Shown one piece after another: positions 1 through 7,027 of a stretch of DNA of 9,520 nt (position 1 is its first letter; every line of letters begins with the position of its first letter). The position numbers were made by a program, and so were the translations under genes. The stretch covers positions 1-9,520 of the forward strand of contig WAQG01000235.1 in assembly GCA_015520395.1 (NCBI GenBank). Reading direction: 5' to 3'. This DNA comes from Candidatus Geoarchaeota archaeon (lineage in GTDB: Archaea > Thermoproteota > Thermoprotei > Gearchaeales > WAQG01). The notes beneath the pieces are model-generated. The model was not told the origin of the DNA. It worked only from the letters and a program-made list of their open reading frames with translations, and did not search any database.

Positions 1-150
1 AACACACTCCACCCTCACATAGCCGACGCCCTTGTTCGGCTCGATCGTCGTGAACGGGTATGGGGCTATCTTAGCTGGGGCAAGTGTCAACGCTGCGAAG
101 AATGTTGACTTGCCAGCGTTCGGCTTTCCAACTATCCCTACCTGTGGCAC
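1..150 (-). CDS. ychF: YchF-like P-loop NTPase (Obg family), N-terminal 50 codons only
   Basis: The visible part starts at a GTG (150-148) and runs off the window edge in frame. It begins PQVGIVGKPNAGKSTFF, a canonical Walker A/G1 motif (GKPNAGKS, residues 8-15), followed by the switch I segment YPFTTIEPNKGVGYVRV (about residues 31-47). That combination is typical of archaeal YchF/Obg-like NTPases (COG0012), soluble ribosome-associated enzymes that generally prefer ATP over GTP. The G4 motif that would show nucleotide preference lies outside the window. The start is supported by a TATA box about 28 bp upstream and by the lack of any SD site, which suggests a leaderless mRNA. The next ATG upstream, at 151-153, is out of frame. 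The gene is divergent from the ABC operon. The family call is firm; whether it is YchF proper or another Obg-family member is slightly less so. Confidence 0.85.
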   Translation of the reverse strand, partial: MPQVGIVGKPNAGKSTFFAALTLAPAKIAPYPFTTIEPNKGVGYVRVECV

Positions 151-173
151 ATTAAATAAGGCCTAACATCTCT

Positions 174-182
174 CTTATAAAG
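174..182 (-). promoter_or_regulatory. TATA box (BoxA) of the YchF-like gene
   Basis: On the minus strand this reads CTTTATAAG, close to the archaeal TATA consensus. Its centre is about 28 bp before the GTG start at 150. Archaeal transcription usually begins about 25-27 bp downstream of the TATA centre, which puts the transcript start within a base or two of the start codon. The mRNA is therefore probably leaderless. Confidence 0.7.
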
Positions 183-220
183 AATCGCCATCTAATTAAA
201 GATTGGTTGCTACACTCAAT

Positions 221-271
221 TAAGTATATTCTCATGATTTTCACGTCTTTCTAGCACATAACTGTTTAATA
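221..271 (+). promoter_or_regulatory. Probable promoter region of the ABC operon (two TATA-like candidates)
   Basis: Two A/T-rich candidates lie upstream of the GTG at 304: TAAGTATATT at 221-230, which predicts a start near 252 and a ~50-nt leader, and TTTAATA at 265-271, which predicts a start near 294 and would barely include the SD. The first suits an SD-led gene better. The second sits between the arms of an inverted repeat (250-290). I cannot choose between them from sequence. Confidence 0.35.
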
Positions 272-290
272 CTAGGTAATCATTGCTAGA
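250..290. repeat. Inverted repeat TCTAGCA / TGCTAGA flanking a TATA-like element
   Basis: The 7-bp arms at 250-256 and 284-290 are exact reverse complements separated by 27 bp. They bracket TTTAATA (265-271) and lie just before the SD site of the ABC ATPase gene. They could be a two-site operator or a weak stem in the leader, or chance. Confidence 0.35.
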
Positions 291-293
291 CTT

Positions 294-297
294 GGTG
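294..297 (+). promoter_or_regulatory. SD site GGTG that fixes the ABC ATPase start
   Basis: GGTG is complementary to the archaeal 16S rRNA 3' end (CACC) and sits 6 nt before the GTG at 304. A nearby ATG at 346 has GAGGT only 1 nt upstream, too close to work well. The same GGTG with a 5-6 nt spacer precedes the next two genes of the operon. Confidence 0.6.
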
Positions 298-303
298 GGC
301 TAA

Positions 304-1029
304 GTGCCCAAGGTAAAGCTCGAGATAGGCAAGGATGTTGAGGTAATGGTTAGGTGTGTGGATGTCCATAAAGACTACATAATGGGCAAAGTTATAGTGC
401 ATGCTCTAAGAGGCGTCAACCTTGAGGTCAGAAAGGGCGAATTCATGTCTATTTTGGGGCCGTCCGGGAGCGGGAAAAGCACGCTCCTTAACATGATAGG
501 CGCCCTTGACAGACCTACAAAGGGGGAGGTCTGGATTGGTGATATCAAGGTTTCTGACCTGGATGACCATAGCCGCGCATATATAAGGAGAAAACTTATA
601 GGGTTCATTTTCCAGGCCTATTACCTCGTTCCGCACCTCACAGCGCTTCAAAACGTTGAGATCCCGATGATGCTTGACGGGGTTTCCCCCTCGGAGAGAA
701 GGAAAAAGGCTGAGGAGCTGCTTAAGCTTGTTGGCCTTGGGCACAGGGTTCATCATAGGCCGAATGAGTTGAGTGGTGGTGAGCAGCAGAGGGTGGCCAT
801 TGCAAGGGCTCTCGCCAACAATCCCGTAATAGTGCTGGCCGACGAACCCACAGGAAATCTAGATACCAAGACTGGTGCGATGATAGCGGAGCTGATGAAA
901 AAGATCAATAGGGAGAGGGGTGTAACGTTCATAATAGTTACGCATGACATAGAGCTGGCGGAGAGAACCGACCGCATTGTTAGGCTTAGGGATGGTGTGG
1001 TTGTTGAGGATACGGGGGTGAAGTTATGA
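304..1029 (+). CDS. ABC transporter ATP-binding protein, LolD/MacB type
   Basis: This cytoplasmic ATPase subunit hydrolyses ATP to drive the permease encoded next. At 241 residues it has the usual length for the LolD/MacB/FtsE class (COG1136). All nucleotide-binding motifs are intact: Walker A GPSGSGKST (52-60), Q-loop FIFQ (Q104), signature LSGGEQQR (156-163), Walker B VIVLADEP with the D-loop GNLD (175-187, catalytic E181) and the H-loop H214. ADEPTGNLD is characteristic of this subfamily. The chosen start is the GTG preceded by TAA and by GGTG at 6 nt. Starting at M15 (346) would give a more conventional N-terminus (MVRCVDVHKDY), so the first 14 residues are the least certain part. Its stop overlaps the permease start (ATGA), indicating translational coupling. 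Cargo cannot be read from an ATPase. Confidence 0.95.
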   Translation: MPKVKLEIGKDVEVMVRCVDVHKDYIMGKVIVHALRGVNLEVRKGEFMSILGPSGSGKSTLLNMIGALDRPTKGEVWIGDIKVSDLDDHSRAYIRRKLIGFIFQAYYLVPHLTALQNVEIPMMLDGVSPSERRKKAEELLKLVGLGHRVHHRPNELSGGEQQRVAIARALANNPVIVLADEPTGNLDTKTGAMIAELMKKINRERGVTFIIVTHDIELAERTDRIVRLRDGVVVEDTGVKL

Positions 1030-2255
1030 GGACGAGGGATTACTTCTGGTACTCCTTTACACATCTGAAAAGGACTAAAGGTAGGTCCAGCCTAACCGTT
1101 CTTGGAGTTGCTCTAGGCGTCATGGCCTTGATAAGCATTGCCGCCATATCGACAGGGTTCTCGGCGGCCATAAGGCATGCGATGGAGACCGAGTTTAACG
1201 TCAAGACTATTGCAGTTGTGCCGCTCTTCTCAAACTACACCCTAACGACTGATGATGTTGAAAGGATTAGGAGGAGCATCTCGCCTCAGATCATAACGCC
1301 GGTCATAATATCACCTGCAACCGTCATAAAGGGTGGGGTAATGGAGTCGGCCCTCCTCATGGGCGCTAACATCAGTCAGGTCAAGTACATATGGCCTGAG
1401 TTTTACGTCGCCGAGCTCGGCACGCTTCCCAGGGATGAGGAGTGGAACAATAATGACACCGCGATTGTTGGCCATAAGCTGGCTGAGAAGCTGGGGCTGA
1501 AGAACGGTGATATAATACAGGTGCTTTGCACGAGTAGTGGTAGGCCTGTTGTAAAGAACTTCACCGTGGTTGCTGTGTTGAAGTATACTGGGATGAACCT
1601 GGTGGGCATAGATGTCGACAATGGAGTTCTGATAAATGTGAAGTACGCAAAGGTTATGGTCAATGCTCCGAGTAAGAGGGATCAGATCTCACTGATCCTG
1701 ATCCTGACCGACAGTATGAAGAGTGCCCAGTATGCCGCAACCTTCATAGAAAACGATATTTATCAGGGCCAGGTAAGGGCCATCGCATTCGCCGCCTATG
1801 CCAGGGCCATCGAGAACATAGACATGCTTTTCCGGGCGATGCTCCAAGCCTTCTCGATAATAGCTCTGCTTATCGCTGGTATGGGCGTCATGAACACGAT
1901 GTTTACCTCAGTGAGGGAGAGGATAAAGGAGATAGGTACTATCAGGGCCGTGGGGGCCACAAGGGGCAATATATTGCTCACCTTCCTAGCGGAGTCAATA
2001 TTAATTGGAATATTTGGAACAATTGCTGGCGTCTTCCTAGGCCTGGGGGTCGTCTATGCGATAGACAAGTCGAACCTCCTTCAGGCGGCCATCCAGCTTG
2101 GCGGCGCAATATACATTGAGGCCCACCCAATACTGACCCTCAAGGACCTGATAATAAGCGCGATCGTTGGCCTGACCACAGCGGCGATCTTCGGGTACTG
2201 GCCAGCAAGGGCCGCCTCAAGGCTGGAGCCTGTGGCAGCATTGAGGTATGAGTAG
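1026..2255 (+). CDS. ABC transporter permease, MacB/FtsX family
   Basis: The 409 residues follow the MacB plan. There is a short cytoplasmic N-terminus, TM1 (about 22-44), a ~225-residue extracytoplasmic domain (MacB_PCD-like, about 46-268), then TM2 (272-293), TM3 (318-345) and TM4 (372-394). The segment MNTMFTSVRERIKEIGTIRA (from 289) is the coupling region between TM2 and TM3 that is the hallmark of FtsX-like permeases. The C-terminus YWPARAASRLEPVAALRYE is the standard family ending. In characterised relatives (MacB, LolCE, FtsX) two permeases and two ATPases couple ATP hydrolysis to movement of the outer domain rather than carrying cargo across the membrane. The ATG overlaps the ATPase stop by 4 bp and has GGTG at 1017-1020, 5 nt upstream. 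The extracytoplasmic domain is the likely docking site for the next gene's product. Confidence 0.93.
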   Translation: MRTRDYFWYSFTHLKRTKGRSSLTVLGVALGVMALISIAAISTGFSAAIRHAMETEFNVKTIAVVPLFSNYTLTTDDVERIRRSISPQIITPVIISPATVIKGGVMESALLMGANISQVKYIWPEFYVAELGTLPRDEEWNNNDTAIVGHKLAEKLGLKNGDIIQVLCTSSGRPVVKNFTVVAVLKYTGMNLVGIDVDNGVLINVKYAKVMVNAPSKRDQISLILILTDSMKSAQYAATFIENDIYQGQVRAIAFAAYARAIENIDMLFRAMLQAFSIIALLIAGMGVMNTMFTSVRERIKEIGTIRAVGATRGNILLTFLAESILIGIFGTIAGVFLGLGVVYAIDKSNLLQAAIQLGGAIYIEAHPILTLKDLIISAIVGLTTAAIFGYWPARAASRLEPVAALRYE

Positions 2256-2262
2256 GGTGGAG
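2256..2262 (+). promoter_or_regulatory. SD site GGTGGAG that favours the ATG at 2266
   Basis: GGTG at 2256-2259 lies 6 nt before ATG 2266, matching the spacing seen for the two upstream genes. The other in-frame ATG, at 2248, has GAGGT touching it with no spacer. Confidence 0.55.
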
Positions 2263-2265
2263 AAA

Positions 2266-4761
2266 ATGGCTACAAGGGCAAAAGGCCTACTCCTTGCCAC
2301 ACTCCTTCTCATATCCTACTTATTATACTTCTCGATCCCAGTTTCTGCTCCTGAGGCTGCGGCGGAGCAGGAGGTCTATAATGGGCTCACAAGGCTTGCT
2401 TTAACTAGAATAACTGAAGTGAGGGATTTCTCTCCCACAAGCTATACGTTTTACGGTGTTATATCTGTGAGTTCAGGGGAGAGGTTCGATGTCGTTGCTG
2501 GTGGTGGAGGTGTTGGGGGCGCCAGGGTAACCTACGTTATAGAGCTTGGGTACTTTGGAGGCGACCTGGACAGGGCTCTCATCAGCCTAAGGATGAGCTG
2601 GAGCATAAAGAATAGTAAGTGTATACTGGCGATTACCGTCTACTATTTAAGCAAGGAGAGGCCCCAAGGCGTCCCCATAACTGACCGTTTCGGGAAGGTA
2701 ACAGAGGATGGCTCTATGGAGGTTGAGGCAGACGTGACGAGTTTTGCCAAGATACCTCCACCCCCAGAGCCGGGGTTCGAGGTTGAGAAGAGGGTGGTTA
2801 TAGAGGTGTCGATAAGATACGAGGGTGGTGAGGGGGGCCATCTAGTTTTATCCCTTAACCCGCCTAGCTTTAAGGTTGTTAGGGCACCGTCCGTGGCTAT
2901 TTCTCACGAAATGTTCATAGATCCCCATAACGAGTCAAGGGTGATACATAGGTTCAAGCTTCAGCCAATCAGGTATGATGCGTCTCAATGGAGCAGAGTT
3001 ACTGTTTCGATATATTTCATCTCCTATTATAAGTTCTTAAAACTCCTAAAGACCGATACGGGCAAGGAGATCAACGTTGAAGGGTGGAGTTTCGGCGTCG
3101 AGGAGATAGAGTATGAGGGTAAGTTCTACAAGTTCAATGTTTTAAGAAGGTCCAACCCGTTCGGCCTGACCGCTAACGTCAGGTTAACCCTGCTTGTCAC
3201 TTCAGAGAACTACATTTTAGAGGCAGGCGTCCGTAATATCTTGAATCAGACGGCAGAAGTGCTTCAAAAGGGTCAACTTTTCTTCATATATGCCGTTAAT
3301 CCCCTCAACTACACCGATTACGAGATACTAAGTGGCAATGGTAGGTGGAAGTGGGGTAGGATGGAGCCGAAGGAGGCGAGGGAGGTTGAACGGAATGGTG
3401 AAAGGATAAGGGTAAATGTGTTTTATGAGAACTTTACCCTTAATGAGGTTCCGTCCGTAGGTGAGTGGAAGGTTGTGTTCAGGTCTAAGGATGAATATAA
3501 CCTAGGCTATAAGGTGGTGGGGTTCAGGGTCTATGACCCCTCAGTAGTAGGAAGCATCCTTCAAACTTCCAATACGTTGCTCTCTGGAAAGGCAACGCTT
3601 CTAAAAGGGCCGCAATGGCATAAAGGCTACGTCTTCATGGTGGATCCAAGCAGGCTAATCGTGAGAGAGGACTTTGTATTTGAGGAAGAGCCGGGATTAA
3701 GCGTGACGAGCGCAACCATGATAAATAGGCTTCATAACCTCAACAGGACGCCTCAGATAAGGCTTGTCGTCTACAACAATGGTGAAGAGGCGGTGAGGGT
3801 TGCTGAGATGAGGATATACCTTGAGTGTGCTGGCGAGGTGTCTGAGGGGGTTGTGAAGTTTGATGAGCTTGGGGAGTCCGATGTATTTAAGGGCAGGGAC
3901 ACTCGGGCATACCTCATCGTTATAGCGCCATTTAACAGAACCCCGTTTGTAATGGTTGCAAGTGGCCAGACTGGCGTGAAGTACAATGTAACGATGAGTC
4001 CCATAGATCCCTTTGGCTATATCGATAGGCCAAAGTTAATAGTCGTTAAGATAGGGCTTGGCGACAAAATAAGGGAATTACCGTTCCTCCTCTATGATCC
4101 GGGAGACGTAGTAAGGGGTAAATTGATAGAGTATAGAGAGGCCAATGTCTCTCCGACAGGGAGTTTAGACTTCATGATAGAAGAGCCTGACTTCCATAAC
4201 TCAAGGAGAGTAAATGTTTATCTCATAGCGCATGGCGAGGGCTTTGTTACCGTCATGAGCCGCATCTTTAGTGACGACATCGATTTTGATTACAGCGTCG
4301 CCCCACTTATAATCACTGGTAAACCAGGGGAGATTAAGAGTCTGGAGATAAAAATAAGATCTAAGGCAAAAAGCCTTACACTCAAATTCACAATCCAGCT
4401 CCTCTACGGGAGCATAAACTTGGAGAAGGCTAGAAGCATAGCCTCTACATCAATAACCCTTAAGCCCGGAGAGGCAAAAACGCTTACCTTAACATTCACG
4501 ATGCCCACTAGAACGGGAGACGAGCCTGAGATACTTATTATATACAGCCCCGAGCTGGACTACATGTTCAAATGGGTTGAGCTATCCTGGGAGGAACCGA
4601 TGGAAATGAATATAGGTGGAAACACGGTCACAATACCTAGACTGGTGGAGATACCAGGCCTGCCCGCTAAATATGTCAATGCCTCACTGATAGCAATACT
4701 CGTGTTGATTGCAGTCATTATATTTATTAAAATAGCCCTATCCCTAATAAGGCCGAGCTAA
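2266..4761 (+). CDS. Large signal-peptide protein with C-terminal membrane anchor, putative ABC partner
   Basis: I do not recognise a named family. From ATG 2266 the product has 831 residues (837 from ATG 2248); numbers below use the 2248 start. A signal peptide covers about 7-34 (basic ATRAK, a hydrophobic core, then PVSA). About 770 extracytoplasmic residues follow, rich in beta-strand-like alternation. One TM helix lies at about 812-834, ending in a short IRPS tail, so the bulk faces outward. Residues about 690-785 (KPGE at 692 and 739, spaced strands) resemble an Ig-like sandwich of the NEW3/COG1361 kind; this is an inference. Nine N-X-S/T sequons fit a glycosylated surface protein, and there are only two cysteines. 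There is no HlyD-like hairpin or lipoyl domain, so it is not a MacA. It overlaps or abuts the permease gene and is probably co-translated with it, hence a likely transporter partner. An S-layer-associated protein is the alternative. Confidence 0.8.
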   Translation: MATRAKGLLLATLLLISYLLYFSIPVSAPEAAAEQEVYNGLTRLALTRITEVRDFSPTSYTFYGVISVSSGERFDVVAGGGGVGGARVTYVIELGYFGGDLDRALISLRMSWSIKNSKCILAITVYYLSKERPQGVPITDRFGKVTEDGSMEVEADVTSFAKIPPPPEPGFEVEKRVVIEVSIRYEGGEGGHLVLSLNPPSFKVVRAPSVAISHEMFIDPHNESRVIHRFKLQPIRYDASQWSRVTVSIYFISYYKFLKLLKTDTGKEINVEGWSFGVEEIEYEGKFYKFNVLRRSNPFGLTANVRLTLLVTSENYILEAGVRNILNQTAEVLQKGQLFFIYAVNPLNYTDYEILSGNGRWKWGRMEPKEAREVERNGERIRVNVFYENFTLNEVPSVGEWKVVFRSKDEYNLGYKVVGFRVYDPSVVGSILQTSNTLLSGKATLLKGPQWHKGYVFMVDPSRLIVREDFVFEEEPGLSVTSATMINRLHNLNRTPQIRLVVYNNGEEAVRVAEMRIYLECAGEVSEGVVKFDELGESDVFKGRDTRAYLIVIAPFNRTPFVMVASGQTGVKYNVTMSPIDPFGYIDRPKLIVVKIGLGDKIRELPFLLYDPGDVVRGKLIEYREANVSPTGSLDFMIEEPDFHNSRRVNVYLIAHGEGFVTVMSRIFSDDIDFDYSVAPLIITGKPGEIKSLEIKIRSKAKSLTLKFTIQLLYGSINLEKARSIASTSITLKPGEAKTLTLTFTMPTRTGDEPEILIIYSPELDYMFKWVELSWEEPMEMNIGGNTVTIPRLVEIPGLPAKYVNASLIAILVLIAVIIFIKIALSLIRPS

Positions 4762-4764
4762 AAA
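4760..4764 (-). terminator. Possible T-run terminator of the lipid operon
   Basis: On the minus strand a run of five T follows the prenyl synthase stop by 5 nt, within the last base pairs of the convergent gene. Archaeal terminators are often short non-template T runs without a hairpin. On the plus strand TATTTATTT at 4767-4775 may play the same role for the ABC operon, overlapping the end of the prenyl synthase gene. Confidence 0.35.
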
Positions 4765-4769
4765 CCTAT

Positions 4770-5789
4770 TTATTTGACCCTGGTCTTAAGGTATCTTGCT
4801 AGTCCTATTAATATGTATTTTACCGGTGTTTCTCTCACGGGTTTAAGTGATTCGATCGCCTTTTCTGTATAGTATTCTACTAGCCTTCTGGCCTCCCTCA
4901 CAGCCCCGCACTTCTCAAGTATCTCCCTCAGCCTGGCAACATCTACTGATCTTTTTCCAGTAAGCATGCCTATGAGCTCCTCTTTATCCTCCCCGCCAGC
5001 ATGGTTGAGCGCGTAGATTATGAGAAAGTTCCTGCGTCCCCTTAGTATGTCGCTAACGGGCTTTCCAAGAACCTTTTCGTCGCCCAGGGATCCCAGGTAG
5101 TCATCTTGTATCTGGAACGCCATGCCGAGATAGAGGCCGTATCTCCCTAAGGCTTGGATTTCCTCCTCGCTTCCCCCGCAGAGGATCGCGCCGCCCATCA
5201 TCCCGGTCTCAAAGGCCCTTGCAGTCTTAAGCTCTATCATCTTAAGATACTCCTGGATGCTTACATCGACTCTCTCCAGGAACTCCAGATCCATCGTCTC
5301 ACCCTCCGCCAGGTCTATCCCGAGCCTGCATGAGAGGTCGAGTAGCCTTATGGCCCTGTCAGGCGGAAAGTTTTTCTCCTTAACTAGCCTAACCAGCATC
5401 TGAAAGCTCTTAACGATGAGCAGGTCGCCAGCCAGGATCGCCATGGGTACCCCATACTTGACATGAACCGCCGGGACACCTCTTCTAACCTCATCCTGAT
5501 CTATTATGTCGTCATGGATCAGGCTGGCGACGTGCCCCAGCTCAGCACCGGGGGAGGCGAAGTAGGCCAGCTCGGGATCACCCCCAACGGCCTGACAACT
5601 CAACACCATTAATGCTGGTCTCAGGAGCTTGCCTCCGGCGAGGATCAGGTGTCGGGCGGCCTCATAGAGTCGCTTTGGCTCCTTGTAGCCCACATGGTTA
5701 AGTAGGTGACGGAGTATTATTCTCCGCTGCCTCAGCAGCGTCTCGGCTATTAGCCTGTCGACCTTCTCAGGTTCTACGTGCTCCGACAT
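4770..5789 (-). CDS. Polyprenyl diphosphate synthase (geranylgeranyl diphosphate synthase-like)
   Basis: This soluble trans-prenyltransferase condenses isopentenyl diphosphate with an allylic diphosphate, supplying the chains of archaeal ether lipids. At 339 residues it has normal length. Family landmarks are GGKLLRP (52-58), the first Asp-rich motif DDIID (93-97) followed by RRG (102-104), ELKTA (186-190), the second Asp-rich motif FQIQDDYLGSLGD (225-237) and GKP (242-244). The second motif is DDxxG...D, common in archaeal enzymes. The residue five before the first motif is Ala88. Many archaeal C20 synthases have an aromatic there, so the product may be C20 or longer. The ATG follows the reductase stop directly (TAAATG) with only a weak TTGAGAT upstream, so translation probably depends on coupling. 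The enzyme class is certain; chain length is not. Confidence 0.93.
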   Translation of the reverse strand: MSEHVEPEKVDRLIAETLLRQRRIILRHLLNHVGYKEPKRLYEAARHLILAGGKLLRPALMVLSCQAVGGDPELAYFASPGAELGHVASLIHDDIIDQDEVRRGVPAVHVKYGVPMAILAGDLLIVKSFQMLVRLVKEKNFPPDRAIRLLDLSCRLGIDLAEGETMDLEFLERVDVSIQEYLKMIELKTARAFETGMMGGAILCGGSEEEIQALGRYGLYLGMAFQIQDDYLGSLGDEKVLGKPVSDILRGRRNFLIIYALNHAGGEDKEELIGMLTGKRSVDVARLREILEKCGAVREARRLVEYYTEKAIESLKPVRETPVKYILIGLARYLKTRVK

Positions 5790-6986
5790 TTATCTCAACA
5801 CCAGCTTCCTGGCAACCTTAGCTGCTAATATAGGGTGTCTCAGCAACTTTAACCCTATCTCCTTCAGACCCCTTCCATGGAAGACATTTACAAAGTCCTT
5901 CTTGCTAAGGATGGAGAACACATCGGTTATTTCACGGTCGCTTATCCCTTCAAATGCTAGTCGGGCGGCGAGCCCCACCCTGATCCTAGCCCCATAGATA
6001 TGACTATTCATCCGCCTAGGATACTCCTCCAACCTTTTCCGAGAAACGTCCCCTTCAAGCACGGCCTCCGCCGCAACTTCACCAGCTATACTCCCGGCAG
6101 TCGCCGAGGGGCCTATACCCTCCCCGGTTATTGGCACGACGTGGCCCGCAGCCTCGCCACATAGCGCCACGCCATCATCAACTATCCTTTTTGGGGGCCC
6201 TGCAACATCCACGACCCCACCCCCAATCTCAACTATCTGAGCCTTCCCGAACATCTCAGGATGGTCTTTTATGAATTTGTCAAGGTACGGCTTAAGCTCC
6301 GCTCCTCTGACACCAAGCCCCACATTAGCCACCCCATCCCCCTTAGGAAACACCCAGAGATAGCCGAGCGGGGCGAACTTCCAGCCAAAATAGATCTGTA
6401 TAGACTTCTCATCCTCAAGCTTCACATTCGCCATCTTGTACTGAAGGGCCGGAACAAGCTCGCGCCTCCAGCCCCCAAAAACCTCCCTGGCTATCAGGGA
6501 CCTGGCACCATCACACCCCAGCAACACGCCCGACCTTACCAGGATGGTTTTGCCCTCCTTCCTCACCCTCACCCCCACAACCCTGCCTCCCTCTCTGAGG
6601 ACGCCAACCACCTTAGCACCCATCATTATATCGACCCCCTCCTTAGCGGCCTCGCTGGCCAGAAGCCTAAGCATAACCGGCTTCTCAACTATGTAGCCTG
6701 TGAGCACCTCAGCTTCACTCTTAGAAACATAGAAACCTTTTGATGTATCGGGTGGGAAGAGCCATGCTCCCTCGACCTCCAGGTCTATGAACCTCGGGTC
6801 TGGCTTAAGCTTCATCGTCCTTAAAACCCAGTCTGGAACACCCTCTCCACACGGCTTAACCCCGAATCTTCTCTCCTTCTCGATGAGGAGCACGCTTACA
6901 CCTTTTTTTACAGCGTATCTAGCTGCCGTAAGGCCACCTGGCCCACCACCAACTATGACAACGTCATACTTAAGCTCGCCATCCAT
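5790..6986 (-). CDS. Geranylgeranyl reductase family flavoprotein (archaeal lipid saturation)
   Basis: This FAD enzyme is expected to reduce the double bonds of geranylgeranyl chains on archaeal glycerolipids (digeranylgeranylglycerophospholipid reductase-like). The 398 residues show an N-terminal FAD-binding dinucleotide fold, VVIVGGGPGGLTAA (9-22) with E36 ending strand 2, then KPCGEG (44-49), a segment highly characteristic of the family. GCDGARS (157-163) follows, then YLWVFPKG (209-216) with ANVGLG (220-225), and the second FAD motif CGEAAGHVVPITGEGI (276-291). This motif has Glu278 where GDAAG is usual, a conservative change. The basic, hydrophobic C-terminus (about 377-398) could sit on the membrane. 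The ATG is preceded by AGGAAGG (6996-6990). It is the first gene of a two-gene operon with the prenyl synthase, which supports a lipid role over other flavoprotein functions. Confidence 0.92.
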   Translation of the reverse strand: MDGELKYDVVIVGGGPGGLTAARYAVKKGVSVLLIEKERRFGVKPCGEGVPDWVLRTMKLKPDPRFIDLEVEGAWLFPPDTSKGFYVSKSEAEVLTGYIVEKPVMLRLLASEAAKEGVDIMMGAKVVGVLREGGRVVGVRVRKEGKTILVRSGVLLGCDGARSLIAREVFGGWRRELVPALQYKMANVKLEDEKSIQIYFGWKFAPLGYLWVFPKGDGVANVGLGVRGAELKPYLDKFIKDHPEMFGKAQIVEIGGGVVDVAGPPKRIVDDGVALCGEAAGHVVPITGEGIGPSATAGSIAGEVAAEAVLEGDVSRKRLEEYPRRMNSHIYGARIRVGLAARLAFEGISDREITDVFSILSKKDFVNVFHGRGLKEIGLKLLRHPILAAKVARKLVLR

Positions 6987-7017
6987 AGCCCTTCCTAAAC
7001 CTCTACTAAGGATACAC

Positions 7018-7027
7018 CTAAATACTT
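7018..7027 (-). promoter_or_regulatory. TATA-like element for the lipid operon
   Basis: On the minus strand this reads AAGTATTTAG. A start about 26 bp downstream would fall near 6997, leaving a ~10-nt leader that just includes the AGGAAGG site of the reductase gene. The match to the consensus is moderate. Confidence 0.4.

Noticed and set aside
406..756. 116-codon minus-strand open frame inside the ABC ATPase gene
   Set aside because: It is antisense to the nucleotide-binding domain with no recognisable protein features.
753..1064. 103-codon minus-strand open frame across the ATPase/permease junction
   Set aside because: Its Ser/Thr/Leu-rich translation is what the reverse complement of conserved ABC motifs gives; it has no independent support.
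2248..4761. Third operon gene considered as a MacA-like adaptor or a solute-binding protein
   Set aside because: It lacks the coiled-coil hairpin and lipoyl domain of MacA. The ATPase/permease pair is MacB-type rather than an importer, and no solute-binding fold is recognisable.
6261..6743. 160-codon plus-strand open frame inside the reductase gene
   Set aside because: It is antisense to a clear reductase coding sequence, has a low-complexity His/Pro-rich translation, shows no family motif and lacks an SD.
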